From positions 2,855,001-2,919,000 of the forward strand of contig NZ_VOQR01000001.1 of NCBI RefSeq assembly GCF_007995065.1: a DNA stretch of 64,000 bases, written 5' to 3'. The position numbers were made by a program, and so were the translations under genes. Shown one piece after another: positions 17,160 to 24,379 of the stretch (within the stretch, counting starts at the first letter, position 1; every line of letters begins with the position of its first letter). The notes under the pieces are model-generated. The model saw only the letters and a program-made list of their open reading frames with translations. It was not told where the DNA came from and did not search any database. This DNA comes from Sphingomonas ginsenosidivorax. Its GTDB lineage: Bacteria; Pseudomonadota; Alphaproteobacteria; Sphingomonadales; Sphingomonadaceae.

Positions 17160-17429
17160 TTGCCGGTAATCTCGCTCTTCTTCGGCATCGTGATTCGGAT
17201 GTATTTCGATGATCATCCGCCACCCCATTTCCACGCGAGCTACCAAGGCTTCGAAGCCTTCGTTCGGATCAGCGACGGTGCGATCATCCGGGGCAGCCTG
17301 CCCAACCGGGCGACCCGGATCGTCCGTCAATGGGCTCTCGACCACCAACCCGAACTCATGGCAAACTGGCAGCGCGGCGTAGACCTGTTGCCGCTGGAGA
17401 TGATCGCCGGTGCAGACCTCGATGATTAA
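17160..17429 (+). CDS. DUF4160 domain protein (toxin-antitoxin-like pair, first gene)
   Basis: 89 residues from a TTG start (17160-17162), chosen because the family begins MPVIS and continues FFGIVIRMYFDDHPPPHFHASY, all visible here. The His-rich PPHFHA motif, SLPNRA and the RxVRQWALDHQPELMANWQRG tail are the DUF4160 marks. The gene overlaps the next one by 8 bases. DUF4160 and DUF2442 genes commonly occur as such pairs and have been proposed as toxin-antitoxin-like modules; the activity is not established. Confidence 0.85.
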   Translation: MPVISLFFGIVIRMYFDDHPPPHFHASYQGFEAFVRISDGAIIRGSLPNRATRIVRQWALDHQPELMANWQRGVDLLPLEMIAGADLDD

Positions 17430-17685
17430 GCTCACCCGCCTCGCCGTCCAAGGCGACACGACGTTGTTGCTCACCTTCTCCGACGGCACCGCCGCCCCTT
17501 GGTCCGCCGGCGCGCTGATCGCGCGCGACACCGTGATGACGCGGCCGCTCGCCGACCCCGCCTATTTCGCGCGTGCCTTTATCGAAGGTGGCGCGCTCGC
17601 CTGGCCCAACGGCTTCGAACTTTCCGCCGATGCGCTGCACCAGCGACTGGAGGCCAGCGGCGCACTCGTCCGCGACGCCGCCTGA
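17422..17685 (+). CDS. DUF2442 domain protein (partner of DUF4160)
   Basis: 87 residues from ATG 17422; a GTG at 17410 would add four. The DUF2442 pattern is seen: a strand VQGDTTLLLTFSDGTAAPW, a loop, then LADPAYFARAFIEGGALAWPNGFELSADALHQRL. Overlap with the DUF4160 gene shows coupled translation. The last ten codons (17656-17685, encoding SGALVRDAA) are repeated 163 bases downstream with only silent changes. The role is uncertain, perhaps the protective partner of DUF4160. Confidence 0.85.
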   Translation: MIKLTRLAVQGDTTLLLTFSDGTAAPWSAGALIARDTVMTRPLADPAYFARAFIEGGALAWPNGFELSADALHQRLEASGALVRDAA

Positions 17686-17711
17686 GGCTACCGCAGCCGC
17701 CCCACATACGC

Positions 17712-17807
17712 CGTCATCCCCGCGGAGGCGGGGATCCAGATCCTCGACCCTCGCGCCTCCAGCCGCGAGGCCAGCCAGTATGGATTCCCGCCTTCGCGGG
17801 AATGACG
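17712..17807. repeat. REP-like paired palindrome, GTCATCCCCGC family
   Basis: CGTCATCCCCGCGGAGGCGG faces TTCCCGCCTTCGCGGGAATG. It sits between the end of the DUF2442 gene and the duplicated tail at 17819. A related copy is at 37156-37250. Confidence 0.75.
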
Positions 17808-17818
17808 GATGGAAGGGG

Positions 17819-17848
17819 AGCGGCGCGCTCGTCCGCGACGCTGCGTAG
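17819..17848 (+). pseudogene. Remnant copy of the DUF2442 3' end
   Basis: Thirty bases that match 17656-17685 except for three silent third-position changes (GCA/GCG, GCC/GCT, GCC/GCG) and a different stop (TGA/TAG). Both encode SGALVRDAA followed by a stop. The pattern suggests the relic of a second DUF2442 gene whose body was replaced by the palindromic repeat at 17712-17807. Confidence 0.55.
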
Positions 17849-17859
17849 CGCGACCGCCC

Positions 17860-17943
17860 CGTCATCCCGGGCTTGTCCCGGGATCCAGGGTAACAGCCCG
17901 CAGCGCCCGTAACTCTGGATCCCGGGACGAGCCCGGGATGACG
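17860..17943. repeat. REP-like paired palindrome, GTCATCCCGGGC family
   Basis: CGTCATCCCGGGCTTGTCCC faces GGGACGAGCCCGGGATGACG. It is the second of three consecutive paired palindromes after the DUF2442 gene. It is close to the copy at 12011-12093. Confidence 0.75.
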
Positions 17944-17950
17944 ACACGTT

Positions 17951-18070
17951 CGTCACCCCGGGCTTGGTCCGGTGTCCACCGTCCCGCGAACCAAAGCATC
18001 TCAATTATGCCGCGCCGTGGATGCCGGACCAAGCCTATCCTGAGCTTCGCCGAAGGGTCCGGCATGACGG
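17951..18070. repeat. REP-like paired palindrome, GTCACCCCGGGCTTGG family
   Basis: CGTCACCCCGGGCTTGGTCC faces a right end ACCAAGCCTATCCTGAGC...GGTCCGGCATGACGG, which holds an extra inner hairpin (CTTCGCCGAAG). The following stretch, 18071-18420, shows no gene I can support, only short weak inverted repeats. Confidence 0.65.
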
Positions 18071-18420
18071 AAGGGCGCTACAAGTCGCGCAAAACCTGTT
18101 CGACGGGATCATCGCGCTACGATCCCGGCACTGCGCCAGCCCGCGCTCGATCTTGGCCCGCTTCCACGCGTCTTAGCCACGCGCGGGCAGCCCGCCCGTA
18201 TCGTCCAGCTTCCTGCTCGTCGACGACTGGTTTCATGGTCGCGCCGCACCATAAACCGCGCCCCGCCATAAGTCCCGGCCCCACCCAACAAACCCGCTGT
18301 CCAACACCCCCAAACCGCGCATAGCTGGCATGGCTCCTGAAACAGGGGCACAACCATGAAGACGGACTCCTACGCGGCGAACGCACCGGCCGTGTCGTCA
18401 CCAATTTCGGCCATGGGGAC

Positions 18421-18987
18421 ATGGTCGACGACCCCGACCCGCCGTCGAATCAGGCGTCGCAGGCGATCACCGAGAGCATGATGATCGTGGCGCTCCACCG
18501 CCGCCACGACGGCTGGTTCGCGGACCGGCCGCGCGTCTTCCTCAACCCGCTCGCGAACGGCGGCAGCATCTCGATCGCCGTCGACGCCGCCGACATCACC
18601 CCGCGCTCCGCCTACCGTTTGCGCAAACACTCCAAGAGCGAAGCCATTGCGCGCCTCGGACGCGGCCCTGATGCGCGCCGGCGGACGGCTGATGACCGTG
18701 GCGTTCGAACGCGCCACCGCGGGCACGCCGCGCCAGATCTGGCGCGAGGGGCGGATCGTCGTCGAACAGGCGATCCCGTCGGACCGCATGCCGATGGTCC
18801 TGCTGGCCACCTCGACCCCGCGCCGTTCGATCCCGGCGGCAAGATGACCGCGCGCGCGACCGCGATCATCGCGATGCAGGCGGATTTTGCCCCGGCCATG
18901 ACCGGGCTGGCCGATACCGATGTCGATGCCGACTTGCCCGACGTCGACGATGATCGCCCGCATCCCCCCGCCCAGCAGCGCGCATGA
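18421..18987 (+). pseudogene. Frameshifted helix-turn-helix protein of sphingomonad type
   Basis: Two reading frames must be joined. Frame A (from 18421) gives HDGWFADRPRVFLNPLANGG and DITPRSAYRLRKHSKSEA, a helix-turn-helix of the kind that opens small sphingomonad DNA-binding proteins. From about 18645 the similarity moves to another frame (LRASDAALMRAGGRLMTVAF then GTPRQIWREGRIVVEQAIPS). Near 18812 it returns to frame A (HLDPAPFDPGGKM and onward to an acidic tail). One base gained and one lost would explain this. No uninterrupted protein can be made, so it is called a pseudogene. It lies in the repeat-rich islet. Confidence 0.6.
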
Positions 18988-19041
18988 GCTTTCGCAGGCC
19001 GGGTGGTGGGGGCTGGGTAGGGCAGGCTTCGGTACGGGGCG

Positions 19042-19575
19042 TCAGCCCGCGGCGCACCACCCGGCCCGCCGGCCGCCGCCATAGTCGCGCGCCAGCCCCT
19101 CGCCGACCAGCACCGCGCCCAGCGACACGCCGTCCCGCTCGACGCGCCGCAGTTTCCGCCCATAGCGGTCGACGTCGCGCCGGATCGGCACGAGCTCGAA
19201 CGGCCCCGCATTCAGCAGCGCCTGCATCCTGAGCGTTGCAGCACGCCCGGCCTTCGCCTCGGCGGTGCAGCGCGGCGGGTGCGTTTCGGGCGTGTCGATA
19301 TCGGCGATGCGGATCTTCGCGCCGTCCATCCAGAAGGTGTCGCCGTCGACCACGCAGTCGATCCGCTTGCCCGACCCGCAGATCGAGAATCGCGCGGCCC
19401 CGGTCTGCCGGGGCGCGTCGGGATAGGCGGCCGCATCGCCCCCGCCCCGCTCGACCGCCACCACGCCCAGCCCGAGCGCCAGCGCGGCGAGCAGCACGCC
19501 GCGCGCCTCCCGCAAACTCGTCCACCATATGCCGGATTTGCGCGGAACCCCGCGCGGGGAAACTCGGTACGCCAT
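19042..19575 (-). CDS. Thermonuclease (SNase-like) family protein
   Basis: 177 residues. An N-terminal hydrophobic segment near 25-42 follows a basic start, so it is anchored or exported. The staphylococcal-nuclease-like fold is marked by CVVDGDTFWMDGAKIRIADI and TPETHPPRC (about 74-104) and by VDRYGRKLRRV (about 135-145). It should cut DNA/RNA outside the cytoplasmic membrane or act on nucleic acids at the envelope. The reading frame ends shortly after the domain. Divergent or convergent neighbours give no further clue. Confidence 0.85.
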   Translation of the reverse strand: MAYRVSPRGVPRKSGIWWTSLREARGVLLAALALGLGVVAVERGGGDAAAYPDAPRQTGAARFSICGSGKRIDCVVDGDTFWMDGAKIRIADIDTPETHPPRCTAEAKAGRAATLRMQALLNAGPFELVPIRRDVDRYGRKLRRVERDGVSLGAVLVGEGLARDYGGGRRAGWCAAG

Positions 19576-19651
19576 CGCCTCCGCGCTAGGCGGCGACGGT
19601 TACCGAAGCCTTGCCAATGCGACGAGCCGCCCCAAGGGTGAGTCGGACCCC

Positions 19652-19730
19652 GTTCCCCCGCGAAGGCGGGGGCCCAGAAGTACCAGGCGGCAGCGCGCGT
19701 AACCCTGGGCTCCCGCCTTCGCGGGAGAAC
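19652..19730. repeat. REP-like paired palindrome, CCCGCGAAGGCGGG family
   Basis: GTTCCCCCGCGAAGGCGGGG faces CTCCCGCCTTCGCGGGAGAAC. It ends eight bases before the stop codon of the oxygenase gene on the minus strand. Confidence 0.75.
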
Positions 19731-19737
19731 CGGGGGC

Positions 19738-20706
19738 TTACGCCTTCACCAACCCGATTTCGACCAGCCGCTCGTGCAGGTAATCATGCGCGGTAATCGG
19801 CGTCGGATAGCGGTTCGGCCGCTCGGCGCTCACCGTCCCCGGCAGCGTCTCGATCAGGAAGTCGGGCGCGGGGTGCAGGAAGAACGGCATCGAGTAGCGC
19901 GAATGGCCGCGGCGCTCGGGCGGCGGGTTGACGACGCGGTGCGTGGTCGACGGCAGCACATGGTTGGTCAGCCGCTGCAGCATGTCGCCGACATTGACCA
20001 CCATCGCGCCCTCGGGCGGCTTGATCGCCAGCCACTCCCCGTCGCTGCCGAGCAGCTCGAGTCCCGCTTCCTCGGCGCCGAGCAGCAGCGTGATCAGGTT
20101 GATGTCCTCGTGCGCCCCGGCGCGGACCCCTTCCGCATCGGCGGGGATCGGCGGATAGTGGAGCAGCCGCAGCACGCTGTTGCCGTCCTTGACCGCCGGG
20201 TCGAACCAGTCGGGCGCCAGCCCCAGATGCCGCGCGATCGCCGACAGCAGCCGGTCGCCCGCGGCATCGAACGCCGCGAACAGCTCGACGAACACCGACT
20301 TGAACCCCTCGGGCCGGTCGGGCCAGATGTTCGGCGCCATCTGGTCGGCATAACGATGCCCGGCGGCGAGCTCGCGGCCGACATGCCAGAACTCCTTGAG
20401 GTCGACGACCTTGGCGTCCTTGGCGATCTCGGTCTTGAACGGGGTGTAGCCGCGCGCGCCGCCGCCGCCGGGGACGTGATATTGCCGCTTCTCGTCCTCG
20501 GGCAGGTCGAACAGCAGCTTGGTCTCGGCCCAGGCGCGGTCGATCAGGTCCTGCGGGATGCCGTGATCGGCGATGACCGCGAAGCCATAGCGTTCGAACG
20601 ACCCGCCGAACGCCGCGGCGAAGCCGTCGGGATCGCTGTCCTGCATGGCGAGGCTGAGGGTCGGGACCTGGGCGGCGGGGGTATCGAGCATGATGGCGGC
20701 GTCCAT
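19738..20706 (-). CDS. Isopenicillin N synthase-like 2-oxoglutarate/Fe(II) oxygenase
   Basis: 322 residues. The DIOX_N part (about 15-130, with RYGFAVIADHGIP) is followed by the 2OG-Fe(II) domain (about 175-280). Iron ligands are His and Asp in AGAHEDINLITLL and the distal His in STTHRVVNPP. The RYSMPFFLHP stretch carries the Arg-x-Ser that binds 2-oxoglutarate. It should oxidise a small substrate that cannot be named. The same fold occurs in bacterial proteins of unknown substrate and in plant oxygenases. Start ATG at 20704-20706; an internal Met six codons on is also possible. Confidence 0.9.
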   Translation of the reverse strand: MDAAIMLDTPAAQVPTLSLAMQDSDPDGFAAAFGGSFERYGFAVIADHGIPQDLIDRAWAETKLLFDLPEDEKRQYHVPGGGGARGYTPFKTEIAKDAKVVDLKEFWHVGRELAAGHRYADQMAPNIWPDRPEGFKSVFVELFAAFDAAGDRLLSAIARHLGLAPDWFDPAVKDGNSVLRLLHYPPIPADAEGVRAGAHEDINLITLLLGAEEAGLELLGSDGEWLAIKPPEGAMVVNVGDMLQRLTNHVLPSTTHRVVNPPPERRGHSRYSMPFFLHPAPDFLIETLPGTVSAERPNRYPTPITAHDYLHERLVEIGLVKA

Positions 20707-20769
20707 ATTGGGGAACGCTGCATATAGGCGCCTCGATCGTGCTTTGCCAAACGCCCCCCCAACGAAGGA

Positions 20770-21258
20770 TCATCCGCCGATCACGACCGTCCCGCTCGCC
20801 TTCCCCGCACCGTCGGGCGCCAGCTCGAGGCGGAACGGCTTGTTCTCGTCGGTCGTGCCGATCAGGTTCGCGCCGTCCGCCTTCACCCGGTACCCGACCT
20901 TGGCGAGACGCTCGGCGAACCAGCCGCGCACCACGTCGGGCGTCGCCGGACTCGCGAACCGCACGCGCAGCCCGCCGCCCTCCTGGCCGTCGCCGGTCAC
21001 CGCGACGTTGGTGATCGAGGACCCGGGGTATAGCTTCACCCCGTTGAGATCGAAGTCCCCCGAATCGAGCTTGATCTTGGGCAGCGTCACCGATCCCTTG
21101 AAGCCCGGAACGTCGATCTTCATCTCGCCCGTCTCGCCGTTGATCGCGCCCATCACGTTGCCGCCATCGGCGTTGATCGACACCGACGTACCTTCGTCGG
21201 ACCGGTTGCAGGCAGCGGCGCCCAGCACGAGGCCGGCGAGAAGGAGGGGACGAAGCAT
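20770..21258 (-). CDS. Predicted lipoprotein, hypothetical
   Basis: 162 residues from ATG 21258, chosen because it starts a lipoprotein signal (MLRPLLLAGLVLGAAACNRS, lipobox LGAAAC). The mature part is a beta-rich repeat-like region (INADGGNVMGAINGETGEMK, KGSVTLPKIKLDSGDFDLNG) and a C-terminal segment with VRGWFAERLAKVGYRVK, resembling a small alpha/beta domain. It is likely exported and anchored to a membrane. No family name is given. A longer frame upstream only repeats the antisense of the exporter gene. Confidence 0.75.
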   Translation of the reverse strand: MLRPLLLAGLVLGAAACNRSDEGTSVSINADGGNVMGAINGETGEMKIDVPGFKGSVTLPKIKLDSGDFDLNGVKLYPGSSITNVAVTGDGQEGGGLRVRFASPATPDVVRGWFAERLAKVGYRVKADGANLIGTTDENKPFRLELAPDGAGKASGTVVIGG

Positions 21259-21354
21259 GACGGTCTCCTGACGGTGAGGCCGGACCATAGCCCAGCGATC
21301 CGCTGCCGCGAAGGGTTCCGCACTGCACCATGACGCTGTAGGGGCCCCCGCATC

Positions 21355-22611
21355 ATGACGTCTGCTCCCACTACCGACTCGCCGACGATGCGCGGCGCGC
21401 CGATCGGCTTTGTCGAATTCGTCGCGCTGGTCGCCTCGCTGATGTCGCTGACCGCGCTCGGCATCGATTCGATGCTGCCCGCGCTGCCCGCGATCGGCGA
21501 GACGCTGGGCGTCGCGAGCGACAATGCGCGCCAGTACATCGTCACCGCCTTCGTGATCGGGTTCGGCGTCGCGCAGCTCGTCCATGGCCCGCTCGCCGAC
21601 CGCTTCGGCCGCCGCACCGTGCTGCTCTGGTCGCTCGCCGCCTATGTCGTCGCCAACCTCGCCTGCGCGATCGCGGGCAGCTTCACGCTGCTCCTCGTCG
21701 CCCGTGTCCTCGGCGGCGCCATGATCGCCGCTGCACGCGTCGCGACGATCGCCCTAGTCCGCGACTGCTATCACGGCCGCGCGATGGCCCGCGTCATGTC
21801 GATCGCGTTCATGGTCTTCATGATCGTCCCCATCCTCGCGCCGAGCTTCGGCTGGCTGGTGCTGCAGTTCGGCGACTGGCGGCTGATCTTCGCCACCATC
21901 GCCGTACTGACGACGGGCGTGCTGCTGTGGTTCTACATCCGCATGCCCGAGACTCTGGCGCCCGAGAACGTCCTGCCGATCACGCCCTCGCGCATCCTCG
22001 CCGACTGGCGGATGACGCTCGTCGACCGCCAGTCGCTCGGCTACATGCTCGCCTCGACCGCGCTGATGGGCGCGCTGTACGGCTATCTCAACTCGATCCA
22101 ACAGATCATGGCCGACGTGTTCGCGCAGGCCGCGCTGTTGCCCGTGATCTTCGCGGCGAGCTCGGTGACGATGGCGGTCGCCAACCTGCTCAACTCGCGG
22201 ATCGTCATGCGGCTCGGCACCCGGCTGATCAGCCATGGCGCGCTGACCGGCCTCATCCTGGTGTCGCTACTCCACCTCGCCGCGATCCTGCTCGGATGGG
22301 AAACCCTCGTCAGCTTCACCGTCTTCCAGGCGCTGACGCTCGGCTGCTTCGGTCTCGCCACCTCGAACTTCTCGGCGATGGCGATGGAGAATATGGGCCG
22401 CATCGCCGGCACGGCGTCGAGCGTGCAGGGCTTCGTCAGCGTCACTGCGGGTGCCGTCGCCGGCGCGCTGATCGGCCAGGCGTTCGACGGCACGACGATC
22501 CCGCTGGTGGTCGGCTTCCTCCTCGCGGGACTCGTCGCGCTGGTCGCCGTCGCGGTTACCGAGCGCGGCCGGCTGTTCCGGCCCGCGCAGCCGTCATCCC
22601 GGCCCGCCTGA
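21355..22611 (+). CDS. Multidrug exporter of the MFS Bcr/CflA type
   Basis: 418 residues with twelve predicted membrane helices. The N-terminal half carries the motif A loop LADRFGRRTVLLWSL (near 81-95) and SMLPALPAIGETLG (near 39-52), typical of Bcr/CflA drug-proton antiporters. A following MARVMSIAFMVFMIVPILAP motif (near 143-162) supports the DHA1 group. It would pump out small toxic compounds using the proton gradient. It is divergent from the lipoprotein gene with about 100 bases between. Confidence 0.88.
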   Translation: MTSAPTTDSPTMRGAPIGFVEFVALVASLMSLTALGIDSMLPALPAIGETLGVASDNARQYIVTAFVIGFGVAQLVHGPLADRFGRRTVLLWSLAAYVVANLACAIAGSFTLLLVARVLGGAMIAAARVATIALVRDCYHGRAMARVMSIAFMVFMIVPILAPSFGWLVLQFGDWRLIFATIAVLTTGVLLWFYIRMPETLAPENVLPITPSRILADWRMTLVDRQSLGYMLASTALMGALYGYLNSIQQIMADVFAQAALLPVIFAASSVTMAVANLLNSRIVMRLGTRLISHGALTGLILVSLLHLAAILLGWETLVSFTVFQALTLGCFGLATSNFSAMAMENMGRIAGTASSVQGFVSVTAGAVAGALIGQAFDGTTIPLVVGFLLAGLVALVAVAVTERGRLFRPAQPSSRPA

Positions 22612-22681
22612 CGGAACCCGCAAGGCCGCCCCGCCGTTCGCTTCCCACGGACCCGCATCCCGCGGCCTGAGGAGTGACATC

Positions 22682-23023
22682 ATGGGCGGACACCAGATTC
22701 CAAGCGCCGGTTCGGGCGACGACGGCTTCGACGAAGACGGTTATGACGAGAGCCAGCGCGCCGAGATCCTCGAGGCGACCGGCAACGGGCCGACCGACGG
22801 CATCATCATGACGAACCTCAACCCGGACGTCGGCGACGAGGATTCCGAGGACGAGGATATCGACGATCTCGACATGGACTCCGAAGAAGTCGGCGAGACC
22901 GATGCCAGCGTCACGATGGACGAGGACGACCAGGACGAGGACGACGTCCAGGATTCGCTCGACGACGGCAGCATCGACGATGACGAGCTCGACGATTCCG
23001 ACGATGTCGCGTTGAAGCCATGA
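22682..23023 (+). CDS. Very acidic small protein, hypothetical
   Basis: 113 residues, about 40 percent Asp/Glu, almost without Lys or Arg and with no predicted fold. The first 45 residues are mixed (GGHQIPSAGSGDDGFDEDGYD, LEATGNGPTDGII) and the rest is a chain of short acidic blocks separated by Ser, Leu or Val. A GAGGAG-type ribosome-binding site precedes the ATG. It overlaps the next gene by four bases (ATGA). No family recognised. The composition suggests an intrinsically disordered, highly charged cytoplasmic protein. Confidence 0.6.
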   Translation: MGGHQIPSAGSGDDGFDEDGYDESQRAEILEATGNGPTDGIIMTNLNPDVGDEDSEDEDIDDLDMDSEEVGETDASVTMDEDDQDEDDVQDSLDDGSIDDDELDDSDDVALKP

Positions 23024-23241
23024 CGCGCCGGGGCCGCGTCCGCCGCGGCTCCCTCGCCACGCGAGCGCCCACGCATATCCTGGTCGCGATCTCGCTCGTC
23101 GGCCTGGGCGCCTGTTCGCGACAGCCTGCCAAACCGATCGACACCACGATGATCGCGGCCGAACGCGCCAAGGCGAATATCGACCGATACGCGCTCGCCA
23201 AGGCAGCCACGACCCGGTCCGCACGGTCCGCCGCGAAATGA
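23020..23241 (+). CDS. Small predicted lipoprotein
   Basis: 73 residues. A long basic start (MTRRGRVRRGSLATRAPTH) precedes a hydrophobic run and a lipobox-like LVGLGAC near 27-33, then a short mature part rich in Ala and Lys (AAERAKANIDRYALAKAATT). It overlaps the acidic-protein gene by four bases (ATGA), so it is translated with it. No known family; the basic peptide could interact with the acidic partner, but this is only a suggestion. Confidence 0.5.
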   Translation: MTRRGRVRRGSLATRAPTHILVAISLVGLGACSRQPAKPIDTTMIAAERAKANIDRYALAKAATTRSARSAAK

Positions 23242-23509
23242 TTCGCACCAGTGCCGACCCGGCGGATCAAGGCGCCAGGCGTCCACGTGCCTTGATTGCG
23301 ACACACCTGACCGGTTCTCGCCCCCAATCGGCCATGGTTCGTTCACCAAATTGACAGGAACCGTGACGCTTTCGCAACAGCCCGAATAAGTTCCGTCTCG
23401 CGGTTGTTTGCAACGCAACAATACTGTCATTGGCCGGTTTGGAGGTACCTGGACCAGGCGCGGTGAGCGACCGGACCACGGCATCGAAACGACAAAAGGT
23501 CAGATACTA

Positions 23510-24172
23510 ATGCGTAAGCTTTCCCTCGCCATCGCCCTCGCCGCCGCTACCGTTGCGGTTCCCGCTTTCGCGCAGGACACGACGATGGCCCCCACCGACA
23601 ACAGCGCGCAGCCCGGCGAAGCCGCGGCTCCGGACGGCTCGAAGGCATTCGGCATCGAGCCCTATGTCGGCATCATGGGCGGCTGGGAGCAGTTCGACAA
23701 CGAGAGCGGCCGCGGTCTGCCGCAGGCAATCAACGCCGACGGTTCGCTGCGTCGCCACTACAAGCCCCAGGGCGCGCTGGTTCAGGGCGTCGTCGGCGTC
23801 AACGTTCCGCTCGGGCCGGTGTTCGTCGGTGCCGAAGGCAACGTGATCAAGGGTGTCGATGGCAACATCGATTGGGAATATGGCGCAGCTGGCCGCGTTG
23901 GCTTCCGCGCTGGCGACAGCGGCCTGTTCTACGCCAAGGCTGGCTATCAGTGGGTCAACTTCGACCATTTCTCGGCACGCTCGACCCGCGGCGGCGACAC
24001 CGGTCGTGACTATGGCGCAGTGACCTACGGCATCGGCGCCGAAGTCGGCCCGCAGAACATCGGCCTCAAGGGCATCACCGGCAACGCGGGCTTCCGCATC
24101 CGCGCCGAAGTGAACACCTGGGGCAAGGCACAGAGCCTGCGTCCGATGCTCGGCATCATCACGCACTTCTGA
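23510..24172 (+). CDS. Outer-membrane beta-barrel protein (opacity-like)
   Basis: 220 residues from ATG 23510, which gives a standard signal peptide (MRKLSLAIALAAATVAVPAFA, cut before QD). The mature part alternates polar and aromatic/hydrophobic residues and contains PYVGIMGGWEQFDN, GPVFVGAEGNV, GRVGFRAGDSGLFYAKAGYQ and the C-terminal GIITHF. The ending aromatic residue and the strand pattern fit an eight-stranded outer-membrane barrel. Role unknown, perhaps porin- or opacity-like. A perfect TTGACA lies at 23351-23356 but no -10 box is clear. A terminator follows the gene. Confidence 0.85.
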   Translation: MRKLSLAIALAAATVAVPAFAQDTTMAPTDNSAQPGEAAAPDGSKAFGIEPYVGIMGGWEQFDNESGRGLPQAINADGSLRRHYKPQGALVQGVVGVNVPLGPVFVGAEGNVIKGVDGNIDWEYGAAGRVGFRAGDSGLFYAKAGYQWVNFDHFSARSTRGGDTGRDYGAVTYGIGAEVGPQNIGLKGITGNAGFRIRAEVNTWGKAQSLRPMLGIITHF

Positions 24173-24196
24173 GCCTGACCGTTCGAAATGCCGAAA

Positions 24197-24228
24197 GGGG
24201 CGGGACCGAAAGGCCCCGCCCCTTTTTT
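24197..24228 (+). terminator. Rho-independent terminator of the barrel-protein gene
   Basis: GGGGCGGGACC (24197-24207), loop GAAA, GGCCCCGCCCC (24212-24222), one mismatch in 11 pairs, followed by six T. Confidence 0.9.
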
Positions 24229-24252
24229 GTTGGCTGCCATTCGAGCCCGGGG

Positions 24253-24356
24253 CCACCCCGGCGGAGGCCGGGGCCCAATTGGGTGACCGTAGTAACGAAG
24301 GGCAATCCGCCGTTACACCGACCTTCCCAATTGGGCCCCGGCCTCCGCCGGGGTGG
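24253..24356. repeat. REP-like paired palindrome, CCCCGGCGGAGGCCGGGGCCC family
   Basis: CCACCCCGGCGGAGGCCGGG faces CCCGGCCTCCGCCGGGGTGG. Related copies are at 25651-25751 and 40049-40146. It sits between convergent genes after a terminator. Confidence 0.8.
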
Positions 24357-24379
24357 TTCGATCGGACGGCCCGCGACAG

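Noticed and set aside
17860-18070. Transposon ends or attachment site in the repeat-rich islet
   Set aside because: The inverted repeats are members of REP-like families found elsewhere in the window; there is no transposase, integrase or tRNA gene nearby.
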